Translations under genes and position numbers: made by a program
In this document: positions 31,042 to 49,969 of the stretch, piece by piece
Position numbering within the stretch: the first letter of the stretch is position 1
How the letters are laid out: the number at the start of each line of letters is the position of its first letter
Assembly: GCF_004770155.1 (NCBI RefSeq)
Contig: NZ_RQFA01000026.1
Coordinates: 1 to 64,000, forward strand
Reading direction: 5' to 3'
Source: Leptospira gomenensis
GTDB taxonomy: Bacteria > Spirochaetota > Leptospiria > Leptospirales > Leptospiraceae
DNA length: 64,000 nt
Notes under the pieces: model-generated
The model's database searches: none
What the model was told of the DNA's origin: nothing
Seen by the model: only the letters and a program-made list of their open reading frames with translations

Positions 31042-31224
31042 CTATTCGATTTCGAAATCCGACTCTGAATCCGCAAGAAATTCCTCGCGGGAATAGATGA
31101 GCTCCATAACGTCGTCCATCCAATCCGGAGTTCCGTGATTCGGATCTCCGAACGGATCGTTGGCTCTGTATTGTTTCATGATTTCGTTGTGTTTTTGGAT
31201 CTGCGTTTTTGTGCTTGCGTTCAT
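31042..31224 (-). CDS. Small acidic hypothetical protein
   Basis: 60 aa, soluble. Ends in a strongly acidic tail (SESDFEIE). It contains NDPFGDPNHGTPDWMDDVMELI, which looks like a real folded segment rather than a shadow frame. It lies downstream of the ndk terminator, so it probably has its own promoter. No family recognised. Confidence 0.5.
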   Translation of the reverse strand: MNASTKTQIQKHNEIMKQYRANDPFGDPNHGTPDWMDDVMELIYSREEFLADSESDFEIE

Positions 31225-31398
31225 ATTAGAATTGTCGGTTGAAACAACCGTTCCATGACGAATTTCGAAAAGAATAAATAATTTCTTTCCAAAAGTACAA
31301 CCGAAAAACTTCTAATTTTTGTAATATTTTAAACCGAAATGGATCTTTTTTCCGTCGCGGATTAGCTGGGTCGAGGAGTTTGCGGATCGAAAACGGCT

Positions 31399-31442
31399 GG
31401 AAAAGAGAGGAGGCTGGACGAAGAAAGAACGTCCGAGCCTCC
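31399..31442 (-). terminator. Intrinsic terminator after ndk
   Basis: On the minus strand GGAGGCT-C-GGACG pairs with CGTCC-AGCCTCC (one bulged base) across a 9-base loop, followed by the T-rich run TCTCTTTTCC. It starts 9 bases after the ndk stop. Confidence 0.7.
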
Positions 31443-31451
31443 GGAAGAATT

Positions 31452-31868
31452 TTAGAACAATTCGTTTCCTTTGAAGAAAAAGGAGATTTCAAGAGCCGCG
31501 TTGTCGTCTGAGTCCGATCCGTGAACCGCGTTGGCTTCCTTACTTTCCGCATAAAGCGCTCGGATCGTTCCGGCTTTCGCTTCCTTAGGATCGGTGGCAC
31601 CGATCACGTCTCTCCAATGAAGAACGGCATTGTCTCTTTCTAAAGCGGCCGCTACGATCGGTCCGGAAGACATATATCCGCAAAGGTCGTTGTAAAACGG
31701 ACGAGCCGAGTGCACTTTATAGAATTGTTTCGCGTCTTCGAGGGAAAGTTTCAGGTATTTGAGACCGAGGATTTTGAATCCTTCTTTTTCGATTCTGGCG
31801 AGAATTTCTCCGACGTGTTTGTTCTTAACTCCGTCGGGTTTGATCATGATAAACGTTCTTGTGGACAT
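31452..31868 (-). CDS. ndk: Nucleoside diphosphate kinase
   Basis: 138 aa, the usual length. It transfers the gamma phosphate among nucleotides. Active-site His is H116 in NAVHGSDS; the N-terminal MIKPDGV and the Arg of HSARPFY are present. It has an AAGGA ribosome-binding site, lies nine bases after coaD, and is the last gene of the argG-coaD-ndk run, closed by the terminator at 31399-31442. Confidence 0.97.
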   Translation of the reverse strand: MSTRTFIMIKPDGVKNKHVGEILARIEKEGFKILGLKYLKLSLEDAKQFYKVHSARPFYNDLCGYMSSGPIVAAALERDNAVLHWRDVIGATDPKEAKAGTIRALYAESKEANAVHGSDSDDNAALEISFFFKGNELF

Positions 31869-31870
31869 TG

Positions 31871-33568
<1,698 letters not shown>

Positions 33569-33873
33569 TCTGGGAACACTGAAATTCGATCCATGTCTGT
33601 GGACAACCGGATTTTCCTTCTTTTCCCGAGACGATCCTTGTTCGTGCAAGCGGAAGCGGCTTCTTAGTCGATCTTTTTTTAGGAGAAGATCGTAGTCGGA
33701 ATTCCGACATAAAAACGAATCGAGGACGACTTGGAAAACGAATGGAAGGTGAATCAAAGTCGAGTTGGAACGAGTTGGAAAAAAACCGAAAACGAACGGA
33801 AAACGAATCGAAGAAGCGTCGGAAAGTTCAAAGGATCCGACGAGGAAAGCACGGCTTTTCTCCGCGTCTATTT
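33569..33873. repeat. Purine-rich intergenic region with direct repeats upstream of argG
   Basis: About 305 bases without a supportable gene. A perfect tandem 10-mer (CGAGTTGGAA) occupies 33761-33780 and a 16-base direct repeat GGAAAACGAAT(G/C)GAAG occurs at 33733-33748 and 33798-33813. The purine-rich plus strand makes the argG leader pyrimidine-rich. Confidence 0.5.
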
Positions 33874-34497
33874 TTATTCCACTCGAACGGATATGGACCG
33901 AGATTTGCAGGAGAAGGTTCGTTTTGGTCGGAACTCCACCCACTGAAACTGAAGATAAGACGCCGATAATTCGTATTCTCCGGACTTCGGAAAAACGAGC
34001 AAAGGATTCGGTCTCAAAAAATCCTCTCGAGAATCCATCTCTTGTAAAACCTGTTCGGACCCTTTTCCCAAAATCAAAAACGAAGCTCTTCGAAAGAGAG
34101 CCGGATCGACCGAGTCCATCCCTTCCGGATCCAAGTTGTTTGGGGAAACGGCGGTCGGCGCGATTGCGGAGCGTGGAATCCAACAAGCCGTAAACGTTTT
34201 ACGATAGGATTCGTCGGGCGAAAGTAAAATCATATTTTTTTCGTAAAAAGTCCGGTTGGGCGGTTGTCCGGGAGGACCGTAGTAGCCCCTCAATTCCCAA
34301 AACGAAGCGGGAGTCATTTCGATGCCGAAACTCGGACCTCCCCAACCTGTCGTTCCGGTAAAAGGAGCTACGTTCGGATAAATTCCGATTTCCTCCGAAC
34401 TTACGTTGATCAATGAAAGATTAATTTTTATTTCTTGAATATTCGATAAAGAGAATGTTCTTTGGGAAATTTCTGCGTCGATTTGAAGAGGTTCCAT
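33874..34497 (-). CDS. Conserved hypothetical protein, beta-rich
   Basis: 207 aa, no signal peptide. The start ([37 protein letters not shown]) reads like an immunoglobulin-like strand pair, followed by a Gly/Pro-rich loop ([10 protein letters not shown]) and a final strand region. No family recognised. It lies between the DUF2779 gene and argG on the same strand. Confidence 0.6.
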   Translation of the reverse strand: MEPLQIDAEISQRTFSLSNIQEIKINLSLINVSSEEIGIYPNVAPFTGTTGWGGPSFGIEMTPASFWELRGYYGPPGQPPNRTFYEKNMILLSPDESYRKTFTACWIPRSAIAPTAVSPNNLDPEGMDSVDPALFRRASFLILGKGSEQVLQEMDSREDFLRPNPLLVFPKSGEYELSASYLQFQWVEFRPKRTFSCKSRSISVRVE

Positions 34498-34536
34498 AGA
34501 GGGTTTTTCGGGCGGTTTTTATCGGAGTTTCCTAAC

Positions 34537-36036
<1,500 letters not shown>

Positions 36037-36101
36037 AGCCCATTCCGGAAGAATTTTCCGGAACGGGTAAATCCATTTTAGAATCGGAGGTCCGAGGTTT
36101 T

Positions 36102-37259
<1,158 letters not shown>

Positions 37260-37518
37260 GAACTTTTTTTCCTTAGGTGTTTAAGGATGGATCCCGTTTC
37301 GGGGGCCCTTTCGCAATTCTTTTTTGCGTGTTCGATTCTCGAAATCGACGTTACCCGCTTCGTTCATCCGTTTTTTCATCGGAAAATCGCCTGAATTTAA
37401 GTGAATTTAACGTTTTTTATAAAGCGAATTCGAGTTTCGAATCGGACGGAACGAATCGGATTCAAATTGATATTGGCAGAATCAGGAACGAATCTAGCTT
37501 TGCGAAACGGCTAAAACG

Positions 37519-38616
37519 ATGTGGATCGAAGTGTACGGATATGCGAGTTCGTTTTGTGCGTTTCTTGTCGGAATAATCTTTGCCGTTAGTCGGAAAAGAA
37601 ATCCGACGGTGACGATCGGTTCCTTTTTGTTTTTTTGTATTTCCGTTTGGTTGACGGAACTTCATCTTTTCACATCGGGAAAGTTGATTCTTTTTCCGTG
37701 GTTGATTTTTCTGCACGTACCGTTTGCGATTTCGACCGGTCCGCTGTTTTATCTTTTTATAAAATCCGTTTTCAAGACCGATTATCTATGGGAAAAAAAT
37801 CAGTGGTGGCACGTCGCGTTCGTTCTCGTTTTATTCGCTGCGTTTTTGCCCGTCGTTGCGATTCCGTCCGAAACCAAATATCAATTGTTCCGGGGAAATT
37901 CGGGAGCAATCGATCCGTTTATGAAAAACTATATTCTGTTTTTCTTAACTATCAGCTATTTCGTTCCGGCGATTTATATCGTCTTTTCGTTTCGATTTCT
38001 CTTCAACGTTCGGATTCTTTTTTCGGCAGGAAAAGAAAAAAGTCTCTTCGTGTTTTATCTCGTGTTGGGATTTTTCGCGTTCTCCAAACTCGTAACGTTT
38101 GCGGGTTTTTTTTGGGAGGAATGGAATTTTCTGAAAAAAATCGGCGCCTTATTTTTTTCGACGGGTGTGGTTTCGATCTTCGTCGTGCTGGCGAGATATC
38201 CGGACTTTTTGGAACTTCTCCGGAGGGGAATCCGCGAAATCCGTAGAAAACAAAATCGAATTTCGTCAGACCGAACCGCCTCCACGTTAAACCGAATTCA
38301 CGAATTGTTTGAAACGGATAAGATTTATCTGGACGAAGATCTTTCCTTAAAATCCCTTTCTTCGAAACTTTCGCTCCGGCCCGATCAACTTTCCCAAGTG
38401 ATCAACGATTCCTACGGGATCAACTTCAATCGGTTTCTGAACAATTATAGGATCCGAGAAGCGATCCGTCTTTTGGAAAAGGATCCGGATCTTAAAATCA
38501 TTCACGTAGCGATGCGCTGCGGTTTTAACAGTAAGAGTTCGTTTAACGAATCCTTCCGAAAAGAAACGGGACTTACACCCACACAATATCTCAAAAAAAA
38601 GGGTAGGGAATCATGA
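37519..38616 (+). CDS. Membrane-bound AraC-family regulator
   Basis: 365 aa. Six to seven transmembrane helices fill residues 1-230. The C-terminal 110 residues are an AraC-type double HTH (LSLKSLSSKLSLRPDQLSQVIND, then IIHVAMRCGFNSKSSFNESFRKETG). This membrane-AraC layout is common in Bacteroidetes and leptospires and allows signal sensing in the membrane. It precedes the acyl-CoA synthetase by 41 bases on the same strand, so it may regulate lipid use (inference). Confidence 0.85.
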   Translation: MWIEVYGYASSFCAFLVGIIFAVSRKRNPTVTIGSFLFFCISVWLTELHLFTSGKLILFPWLIFLHVPFAISTGPLFYLFIKSVFKTDYLWEKNQWWHVAFVLVLFAAFLPVVAIPSETKYQLFRGNSGAIDPFMKNYILFFLTISYFVPAIYIVFSFRFLFNVRILFSAGKEKSLFVFYLVLGFFAFSKLVTFAGFFWEEWNFLKKIGALFFSTGVVSIFVVLARYPDFLELLRRGIREIRRKQNRISSDRTASTLNRIHELFETDKIYLDEDLSLKSLSSKLSLRPDQLSQVINDSYGINFNRFLNNYRIREAIRLLEKDPDLKIIHVAMRCGFNSKSSFNESFRKETGLTPTQYLKKKGRES

Positions 38617-38657
38617 ATCCCGTCGATCCTTTTTGAAAAACGAAGTATCGTGAGGGC

Positions 38658-40565
38658 ATGTCCAAAACAAACTTAGATAATTTTCGAAATCTGGCTCAGT
38701 TGTTTCGTCATTCGGTCGGCGCCTACAAGGACGAAAAATCGTTTTTGACGAAAAATTCCCAAGGTGTGTTCGAGGGACCGACTTACGGAGAATTGTACGA
38801 AGACGCATTGTCCCTCGCTTCATTTCTCGTTCACAAGTGCGGATTAAAACCTCAGGAAAACGTGGCGATCATCGCGGATAACCGTTTAGAGTGGATTTTG
38901 ACGGATCTAGCGGTTTTATTTTCCGGCGCCGCGGACGTCCCGAGAGGAAGCGACGCTACCGTGCAGGATCTGGAATATATTCTTTCCCACGCGGATTGTA
39001 GGATCGTATTCGTGGAAAACGCAAACGTATTCAAAAAATTGAATGCGATTCGCGATAGGCTTTCCGGTTTGGAGCACGTTATTCTGATGGACGCGAATCA
39101 GGATCTTTTCCGCGAAGGAAAGGCTTTTTCTTTTTGGAACATTCTCGAGGAAGGAAAAAAACTTTCCAAGGAAGAGGTTCTTTCCAGAGCCGATAGGATC
39201 CGACCCGACGATCTTCTCACATTGATTTATACGTCCGGAACAACCGGAAATCCTAAGGGTGTTATGCTCACTCATTCGAACATCCTTTCTCAGATTCGAA
39301 ATATTCCGCTCGGATTGAACAAAGAGGATAAGATCCTTTCCATCCTTCCCGTTTGGCATATCTTCGAACGAATTTTCGAAATCGTTTCGTTTACTTTCGG
39401 TTGTAAAACGTATTACACGAATATCCGCTCCTTAAAGGAGGATCTTCAAATCGTAAAACCTACGTTTATGGCCTCCGCTCCGAGGTTGTGGGAAAGTATC
39501 TTTCAAGGTATTCAGGCCAAACTTCAGGGTATGAAGGGTTTTGCTAGATTGTTGTTTTCGGCGGCATTGAAGACGAATCGATTACGATATCACCATTTAT
39601 CCGTATTAAAAAAACGTAAACTGATAATGAAACGGGAGTTTTTACCGTTCGTTTTCGTTAAACGACTTTATTCTTTTTTAATGTTTCTCATCGTATTCCT
39701 GCCGGCTTCTTTTTTGGATCTTATCGTACTTAGAAAGGTGAGACAGGCGACCGGAGGAAAACTCAAGGCGAGCGTTTCCGGAGGAGGAGCTTTGCCCCTT
39801 CACGTGGACGAACTTTTTAACGCGATAGGAATTCCCGTTCTGGAAGGTTACGGTTTGACGGAGACGAGTCCGATCCTTGCTATGCGAACCCCTCAGAATC
39901 TGATCGTCGGTACGGTTGGAAAGATATTTCCCGAAACCAGAATCCGGATTTTGGACGTCGTCACCGGAAAAGATATTTATCCCGGCGGGGACGGTTTCGG
40001 AAAAAAAGGGGAACTATTGGTCAGAGGTCCTCAAGTTATGAAAGGTTATTATAAAAATCCGGAAGCTACGGAGCGAGTGTTTCAGGACGGATGGTTCAAA
40101 ACGGGGGATCTCGCTTTGATCACTCCGGATTCGTATCTTAAGATCGTCGGAAGGATCAAGGAAACGATCGTACTTTCCAACGGGGAAAATTTGGAACCGG
40201 TCCCCATCGAAGCCAAACTTCAGGAATCGCCTTTGATCGAATCTTGTATGGTGGTCGGGCAGGATAAAAAATTCGCGGGAGTTCTCGTGGTTCCTAGTTT
40301 GGAAAATCTGAAACAATTCGGAAACGACCTCGAAAGTATATGCAAAAATTCTGAAGTAAAAACCCTCATTCGGACCGAAATTTCCCGGATGATCAGCGAT
40401 CAAAACGGATTCAAATCGTTCGAACGGATCGGCGGTTTCAGTCTTTTGAGCAAACCCTGGGAAAAAGGGGAGGAGTTGACCGCAAAACTATCGTTAAAAC
40501 GATTTTTGATAACCGAAAAATACTCCAAAGAGATCGAACAGATCTACGGATCTTCCCAAAATTAA
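38658..40565 (+). CDS. Long-chain acyl-CoA synthetase
   Basis: 635 aa. Activates fatty acids to acyl-CoA via acyl-AMP. AMP-binding motif YTSGTTGNPKGV (about 189-200), EGYGLTETSP, GDLALITPDSYLKIVGRIKETIVLSNGEN with the catalytic loop. A hydrophobic insert around residues 325-360 suggests membrane association. Start ATG with GAGGG just upstream. Terminator candidate at 40703-40730. Confidence 0.9.
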   Translation: MSKTNLDNFRNLAQLFRHSVGAYKDEKSFLTKNSQGVFEGPTYGELYEDALSLASFLVHKCGLKPQENVAIIADNRLEWILTDLAVLFSGAADVPRGSDATVQDLEYILSHADCRIVFVENANVFKKLNAIRDRLSGLEHVILMDANQDLFREGKAFSFWNILEEGKKLSKEEVLSRADRIRPDDLLTLIYTSGTTGNPKGVMLTHSNILSQIRNIPLGLNKEDKILSILPVWHIFERIFEIVSFTFGCKTYYTNIRSLKEDLQIVKPTFMASAPRLWESIFQGIQAKLQGMKGFARLLFSAALKTNRLRYHHLSVLKKRKLIMKREFLPFVFVKRLYSFLMFLIVFLPASFLDLIVLRKVRQATGGKLKASVSGGGALPLHVDELFNAIGIPVLEGYGLTETSPILAMRTPQNLIVGTVGKIFPETRIRILDVVTGKDIYPGGDGFGKKGELLVRGPQVMKGYYKNPEATERVFQDGWFKTGDLALITPDSYLKIVGRIKETIVLSNGENLEPVPIEAKLQESPLIESCMVVGQDKKFAGVLVVPSLENLKQFGNDLESICKNSEVKTLIRTEISRMISDQNGFKSFERIGGFSLLSKPWEKGEELTAKLSLKRFLITEKYSKEIEQIYGSSQN

Positions 40566-40702
40566 AACGGAGTTTCGGCCGCTTCGTTTAACAAAAAAGC
40601 GGTCGCTTCAAAACATTCGTTTTGTGGTCGGGAAAACGATCGATCGATTTCCCGCATTTATTTCTGATCCGTATCTATCGTAAAGGCACATCCTAACTTT
40701 GT

Positions 40703-40730
40703 AGCGTCCGATATCGGGCGCTATTTTTTT
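40703..40730 (+). terminator. Intrinsic terminator
   Basis: AGCGTCCGAT pairs with ATCGGGCGCT (one G-T pair) to make a tight stem and is followed by a run of seven T. It lies 138 bases after the acyl-CoA synthetase stop. Another hairpin without T-run lies at 40577-40604 (GGCCGCTT/AAGCGGTC). Confidence 0.7.
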
Positions 40731-40889
40731 GCTCCTTAGAAAAAAGCGAAAACGATCGCCCCGAATTCGAATTGGGATTTATGCCACCCGGTTTGGAAAA
40801 GGTTCGTAAGAATTATTTCAGAAAAAAACGAAGGTTCGGGAGTTTCAATCCTATTAGAATTCAATAATGTATTCGAGGATTAAGAGCGT

Positions 40890-41000
40890 ATGAGGGCGGC
40901 TTGCGAACTTAAAATCTCCTCGAATCAGATTTTGGAAATCGCGATCGCAGCCGGTTACGAATCGATCTCGACGTTTCCGCTTCGCACAGGGAATTCTTGA
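40890..41000 (+). pseudogene. AraC-family HTH relic
   Basis: 36 codons from an ATG to TGA. It reads RAACELKISSNQILEIAIAAGYESISTF, matching the second HTH of AraC regulators (usual form: RA..LL..T...I.EIA...GYES.S.F). The rest of the gene is not found in any frame nearby, so it is a remnant. Confidence 0.5.
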
Positions 41001-41284
41001 TCCGAATCGATCTCGGCGAACAAACCGTTCCGGGAGGAAAATAATTGTTCGTGCGTTATCGGGGGAATATTCCGGATCGCCGGAAGTATATTCATTTATT
41101 CTAAATCGGTTTGCGCCGGAAAAAGAATCACTCTAAAAAACTCGACTCCGTTCGAAGTATGTCCGGATGTATTCCTGAAAAAGTTCCGAACGCCGATAAC
41201 CGATATCATTGATTTCAAAAAGAAGAAAAACGGAACCGAGCGCGAGTCTGCAAAAATTGGTCCAAGGTTTTCGTAAAAATTCCC

Positions 41285-41312
41285 CATTCATTGTCTAAAC
41301 AAGCAATGAATG
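41285..41312. promoter_or_regulatory. Perfect 9-bp palindrome enclosing a TTGTCTAAACAAG site
   Basis: CATTCATTG and CAATGAATG flank TCTAAACAAG. Inside and overlapping is TTGTCTAAACAAG, itself nearly symmetric around TTTAAA. A close copy (TTGTTTAAGCAAG) lies at 41349-41361. Both fit a consensus TTGTTTAAACAA. Regulator unknown. Confidence 0.5.
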
Positions 41313-41348
41313 TCTATTTCGGTCGCAAAATTTTTGCAAGCCATTTAT

Positions 41349-41361
41349 TTGTTTAAGCAAG
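41349..41361. promoter_or_regulatory. Second TTGTTTAAGCAAG half-palindrome
   Basis: Differs from the site at 41291-41303 at only two positions and lies 58 bases away. It is probably a second binding site for the same regulator. Confidence 0.4.
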
Positions 41362-41616
41362 TAAAAATGAGCTTCCGCGAACATTCCCTCCGCAGTATCC
41401 CGATTACGAAGATCCGCGAAGAGATTTTTAGAAATCGTTCGCTTCGCTTTAAAAAGGATCGGACGCGTTTCGTAGCCGTATCGGAACTTTGATTCCCGGA
41501 TTTTAAATTTCTATGTTTCTTGCGGAACAGATTTCGGTCCGACCCCGGTTTTAGAGCGATCGGTTTCTTTGGCGTACGACGAGCGCCCGAGGTCTTCTCC
41601 GACTCGAGAAAAGAGG

Positions 41617-41673
41617 TTGACCCTATCTTGTAAATTTTTTGTATTCTTTACCAGATAACGCGGTCAAGACCGC
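41617..41673 (+). promoter_or_regulatory. Candidate promoter and operator of the gldA-pheS operon
   Basis: -35 TTGACC (41617-41622) and -10 TATTCT (41642-41647), spacer 19. A perfect inverted repeat GCGGTC-AA-GACCGC at 41660-41673 lies where a repressor would sit near the transcript start. The operon begins at 41691. Confidence 0.4.
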
Positions 41674-41690
41674 CTTACAATTTAATAAAG

Positions 41691-42620
41691 ATGATCAAAG
41701 TCAAAAACCTATCTAAGTTTTACGGCAAAAAATTAGCCATAGACCGTTTGAATTTCGAATTGGGAGAAGGAGAGATCGTCGGACTTCTCGGTTTAAACGG
41801 TGCGGGTAAAACCACGACGATCCGAATTCTTACCGGATATCTCATCGCGTCGGACGGAGTCTGCGAGATAGACGGAACCAACACTTTCGAAAACCCTCTC
41901 GAAGTGAAAAAGAAAATCGGATATCTTCCCGAAACCCCGCCCTTGTATCCGGAACTTTCCGTGGAAGATTATCTGCGCTTCGCCGCTAGAATCAAACAGG
42001 TTTCTCCCGATGTGATCGAAACCGAAATCGCAAGAGTCTGCGAAAGAACGTTTCTTACGGAAGTTCGTAAGAGCGATATCGAAACGCTTTCTCTGGGATA
42101 TCGCAAACGAGTGGGAATTGCTCAGGCGCTTTTGGGAAATCCGAGGATCATCATTCTGGACGAACCCGTTTCCGGTTTGGATCCGAAGCAGATCGTCGAA
42201 ATTCGAAATCTGATTCATTCCCTTAAGGAAGGACATACCATTCTTCTTTCGAGCCATATTCTTCCCGAAGTTTATAAAACCTGTAACAGGTTTCTCTTTC
42301 TTCACAAGGGTCGAATGGTGTATCAGAGGGACCGTAAACAGCTCGAAGAGGAGATGGAAAAAGTTTCCGGATTGGAAGTCACGTTATCCGGAACCGACGC
42401 CGATTCCGGGAAACGTTATCTGTCATCGCTTCCCGGCGCTTCCGCTGAAAAGATCCAATCCATAGGAGAGGACTCTCGGGGAATCACGTTTTTGGTCTCC
42501 ACATCCACGGAACGCGAATTTAAGGATCGTCTTTTCGCTTCCGCCTCTTCCGTTCCGCGATTGGAATACGTCCGTAAACAGGAAGTTACGTTAGAACAGA
42601 TTTTTATGAATCAGGTCTGA
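41691..42620 (+). CDS. GldA-like ABC transporter ATP-binding protein
   Basis: 309 aa. Walker [11 protein letters not shown] (34-43), the Q-loop region [15 protein letters not shown], a signature that departs from LSGGQ ([12 protein letters not shown]), Walker B IIILDEP and switch His in [10 protein letters not shown]-terminal regulatory extension of about 90 residues follows. It is closest in layout to GldA of the Bacteroidetes gliding exporter. It is first in a tight operon with permease 42628 and the GldG-like protein. The substrate is unknown. Confidence 0.85.
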   Translation: MIKVKNLSKFYGKKLAIDRLNFELGEGEIVGLLGLNGAGKTTTIRILTGYLIASDGVCEIDGTNTFENPLEVKKKIGYLPETPPLYPELSVEDYLRFAARIKQVSPDVIETEIARVCERTFLTEVRKSDIETLSLGYRKRVGIAQALLGNPRIIILDEPVSGLDPKQIVEIRNLIHSLKEGHTILLSSHILPEVYKTCNRFLFLHKGRMVYQRDRKQLEEEMEKVSGLEVTLSGTDADSGKRYLSSLPGASAEKIQSIGEDSRGITFLVSTSTEREFKDRLFASASSVPRLEYVRKQEVTLEQIFMNQV

Positions 42621-42627
42621 GGAATTT

Positions 42628-43352
42628 ATGTTCCAAAATATCAAATGGATTTTTTTTAAGGAAGTTAAGGTGTTCTTCGGAACCTTTATGGCTCCTCTGG
42701 TTTTCGGAGGAACTGCGTTTCTCAATTCGTTGTTCGTCCTTATTTTGAATTTTAACTCCGGCACGAATTACGTAGATACGACCGTAATCACGTTTCTTTC
42801 CTTTATGTCAACGATCATCATCGCCATGTTGATTCTTGCGATGGGAAGTATCACCGAGGAAAGAAACCGGGGAACGCTGGAGTTTCTTTTTACCGCGCCG
42901 GTCACGGATCTGGAAATCGTTGCCGGGAAGTTCGCGTTCGGAGCCTTGATTTGTTTTTTGATTTCGGTTTTCGTGAACGGTTTGTTTCCGATTTTCCTTT
43001 ATTCCTTTTGGAAGGCTCCGCTTTACATCGTCGTATCGGGAACGATCGGGGTTTTTCTTTTGGGTTTATTTTCGTTTTCGGTAGGATTGTTCGGAAGTAG
43101 TCTCGGTAAAAATCAGATGATATCCCTTTTGATTTCGATCGTGATCGTTCTGACTCTCTGGGTTTCGGGTTACTTTTCGTATCTTTTCGATTCGGTTACG
43201 AGAAAGGTCTTGTATCACCTTCATATTTTTTCGCACTTTATCGGATTTTGTAAAGGAGTTCTTCCCTTGAACGGTATCGTATTTTTCTTGAGCGGTTCTT
43301 TATTCTTTCTTTATCTCACTGTGAAAGTTTTGGAATCCAGGAGATGGAGAGG

Positions 43353-43356
<4 letters not shown>
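42628..43356 (+). CDS. GldF-like ABC transporter permease
   Basis: 242 aa with six transmembrane helices. The motif [26 protein letters not shown] is typical of the ABC2-type GldF permease. It follows the ATPase gene by seven bases and ends overlapping the next gene. Together with 41691 and 43353 it forms a complete exporter set. Confidence 0.85.
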
Positions 43357-46428
<3,072 letters not shown>

Positions 46429-46432
<4 letters not shown>

Positions 46433-47046
46433 TCACGGACAAAGAACAGGATTTTTCGCAAATACGTACGGGTCTTCTTCAACGGGTGTTTCAATCTCCA
46501 GAGTCGGCCTTCGAGCTTTATCAAAAAACGGACGGATTCGGATACGGCGAAATCGTCAAAACACATTTTCTTCTTTGGTTGATCGCACCGGCGGCAAAGC
46601 TCGTTTCCAATCTGATTTTGTCCGTTCTTTCTTTTGTACGTTTCGACGACGGTGAATGGACGATTTTTTCGGGAGTCGTTTTTTCCTTCGCGATTTATCC
46701 GGTGGTTTTGTTCGTCGTAGTTCAGTTGGACGTGTTTCGGGTTTTTCAAAAAAAGGCCGATCGGACCAAAGGAGAAACGCCTCCACCCGCGAACATTCTG
46801 CTTTTGTCCTTTTTGCCGTTTAGCGCATCCTCCTTATTCTGGATTTTACCTTCTCCGTTTCAGGCGGTTTTTATCGCAATTTCGTTTTTTCTTTCCTGTG
46901 TTTTGTCCGTACGAAGTCTGAAGCGGATTTTAAATTGGGATGATAAGGAAATTCTAATATTCTTTTTATCCGGGTCCGCGTATCTTCTAACCGGAATTTT
47001 ATTTCTTACCGTATTCTACAATCTAATCAGGACCGTCCTAAATTGA
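46429..47046 (+). CDS. Hypothetical membrane protein (Yip1-like layout)
   Basis: 205 aa with about five transmembrane helices after a soluble N terminus ([18 protein letters not shown]). The pattern suggests a Yip1/YIP-like bacterial membrane protein, unverified. ATGA overlap upstream and TTGA overlap downstream place it firmly in the operon. Confidence 0.6.
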
Positions 47047-48436
47047 AGATCTATCTCATCGGCATCGGCGGGATTGCCATGGGCAATCTGGCCTATATGC
47101 TCAAAAAAAGCGGGCACGAAGTTTCCGGTTCCGACGCGGGGGTTTATCCTCCGATGTCGGATAAGTTGAAGGAATGGGGAATTCCTTATTATGAGGGGTT
47201 CAAAGCCGAAAACGTAAAGGGCCAGGATTTGATCGTGGTTGGAAACGCGATTTCCAGGGGGAACCCGGAAGTGGAGGAAATGCTCAATTCCGGAACGGAA
47301 TATCTTTCTATGCCCGCCGCTATCAGCGAATTTTTTCTTAAAGGAAAAAAAGTGATCGTCGTTGCCGGAACTCACGGTAAAACCACGACCACATTCTTAA
47401 TTCATCATATTCTAAAAGAAAACGGAATACAGCCGGGATTGTTCGTCGGCGGAATTCGTAAGGACGGTTTTCCAGGTTTTGAATTGGGAAACGGTCCTTA
47501 TTTCGTGATCGAAGGCGACGAATACGACACGGCTTTTTTCGATAAGTCCTCCAAGTTCCTCCATTATCGTCCCACCTATGCGGTGTTAAACGCTCTGGAT
47601 TATGATCACGCGGATATTTTTCCGGATATCGCCGCGATAGAAACGATGTTTCTGCGTTTGATCAATCTTGTTCCCGGCAACGGTAAAATCTTTTATTGGA
47701 GCGGTTCCGGTTCGTTGAAAAAACTCGTTCAACACGTAAAGTTTACGGACACGGAGGGTTTCGAATGGAACAGAAAGGAATCCTCTCTCGGTTGGAAAAA
47801 AAACGAGCTCGTTTGGGAGAACGTAAAACTTAATCCGGTAATATTCGGAGATCATAATTATCGAAACTTGGAAGTTGCGATTCGAGTTTGTTCGGAAATT
47901 CTGCGCGAAAAAAATCCGAACGGTTATAAACAAGGGATCGCAAAAGCGATCGATTCCTTTCCGGGAGTTAAACGAAGACAGGATATTCTTTTTCAATCCG
48001 AGAAGGCCGTCGTCATGGAGGATTTCGCTCACCATCCGGTCGCTGTTCACGAGACGATTCATTCCGTCAAAAAAAGATTTCACGGTTATAAAATCATTTC
48101 CTTGTTCGAACCGAGAAGCGCAACCTCGCATCGGAACGTATTTCAAAAGGAATATTCCTATTCCTTCTTGGGATCGGATCTGACCATTCTCACGGAAATC
48201 TACAACCTCAAGAAGGTTCCGAAAGACGTACGTCTGGACGTCAAAAAATTGGTTCAGAAACTTCTGAAAAATTCCAAAACCCTACCCGTCTACGCGAAGG
48301 ATCCGCAGGAGTTGTTTGCGAAATTAGAGAAAATGATTCCCCAATTCGCGGGACAGAAAATCCTGATCTTAGCCATGTCCAACGGGGCTTTCGGTGGAAT
48401 TTATCCCGATCTCGTCGAATTGGCGCGTAAACACGT

Positions 48437-48440
<4 letters not shown>
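47043..48440 (+). CDS. mpl: UDP-MurNAc:tripeptide ligase (murein recycling)
   Basis: 465 aa from a TTG. Rejoins recycled L-Ala-gamma-D-Glu-mDAP to UDP-MurNAc. Mur-ligase motifs: [11 protein letters not shown] at the start, [13 protein letters not shown] (the Mpl-type replacement of the MurC motif), ATP loop AGTHGKTTT at 108-116, [36 protein letters not shown] and [10 protein letters not shown]. Its end overlaps pheS (ATGA at 48437). Confidence 0.93.
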
Positions 48441-49886
<1,446 letters not shown>

Positions 49887-49969
49887 CGTCAAATTAGTGT
49901 TAGGCGATAGAATAACGGGAAAATTCCGCGCTCGCCGATTCTTATATTCCAAGTAAGGGAGTTCGTTCT

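Larger units (their letters stand above)
40566..41690. other. Gene-poor decayed region
   Basis: About 1.1 kb. It contains the fadD-like terminator hairpins, an AraC relic (40890-41000), paired palindromes (41285-41361) and a candidate promoter (41617-41647). Short open frames at 41096-41287 (minus) and 41310-41492 (plus) have no convincing protein character and are not called. Confidence 0.5.

Noticed and set aside
33569..34186. 205-codon N-terminal extension of argG
   Set aside because: The extension has no argininosuccinate synthase similarity and overlaps another gene on the same strand; the standard start at 33568 has the family N terminus.
41096..41287. 63-aa minus-strand frame starting inside a palindrome
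   Set aside because: No ribosome-binding site or family; may be a relic but cannot be supported.
41310..41492. 60-aa plus-strand frame after the operator pair
   Set aside because: No ribosome-binding site, very basic composition and no recognisable segment.
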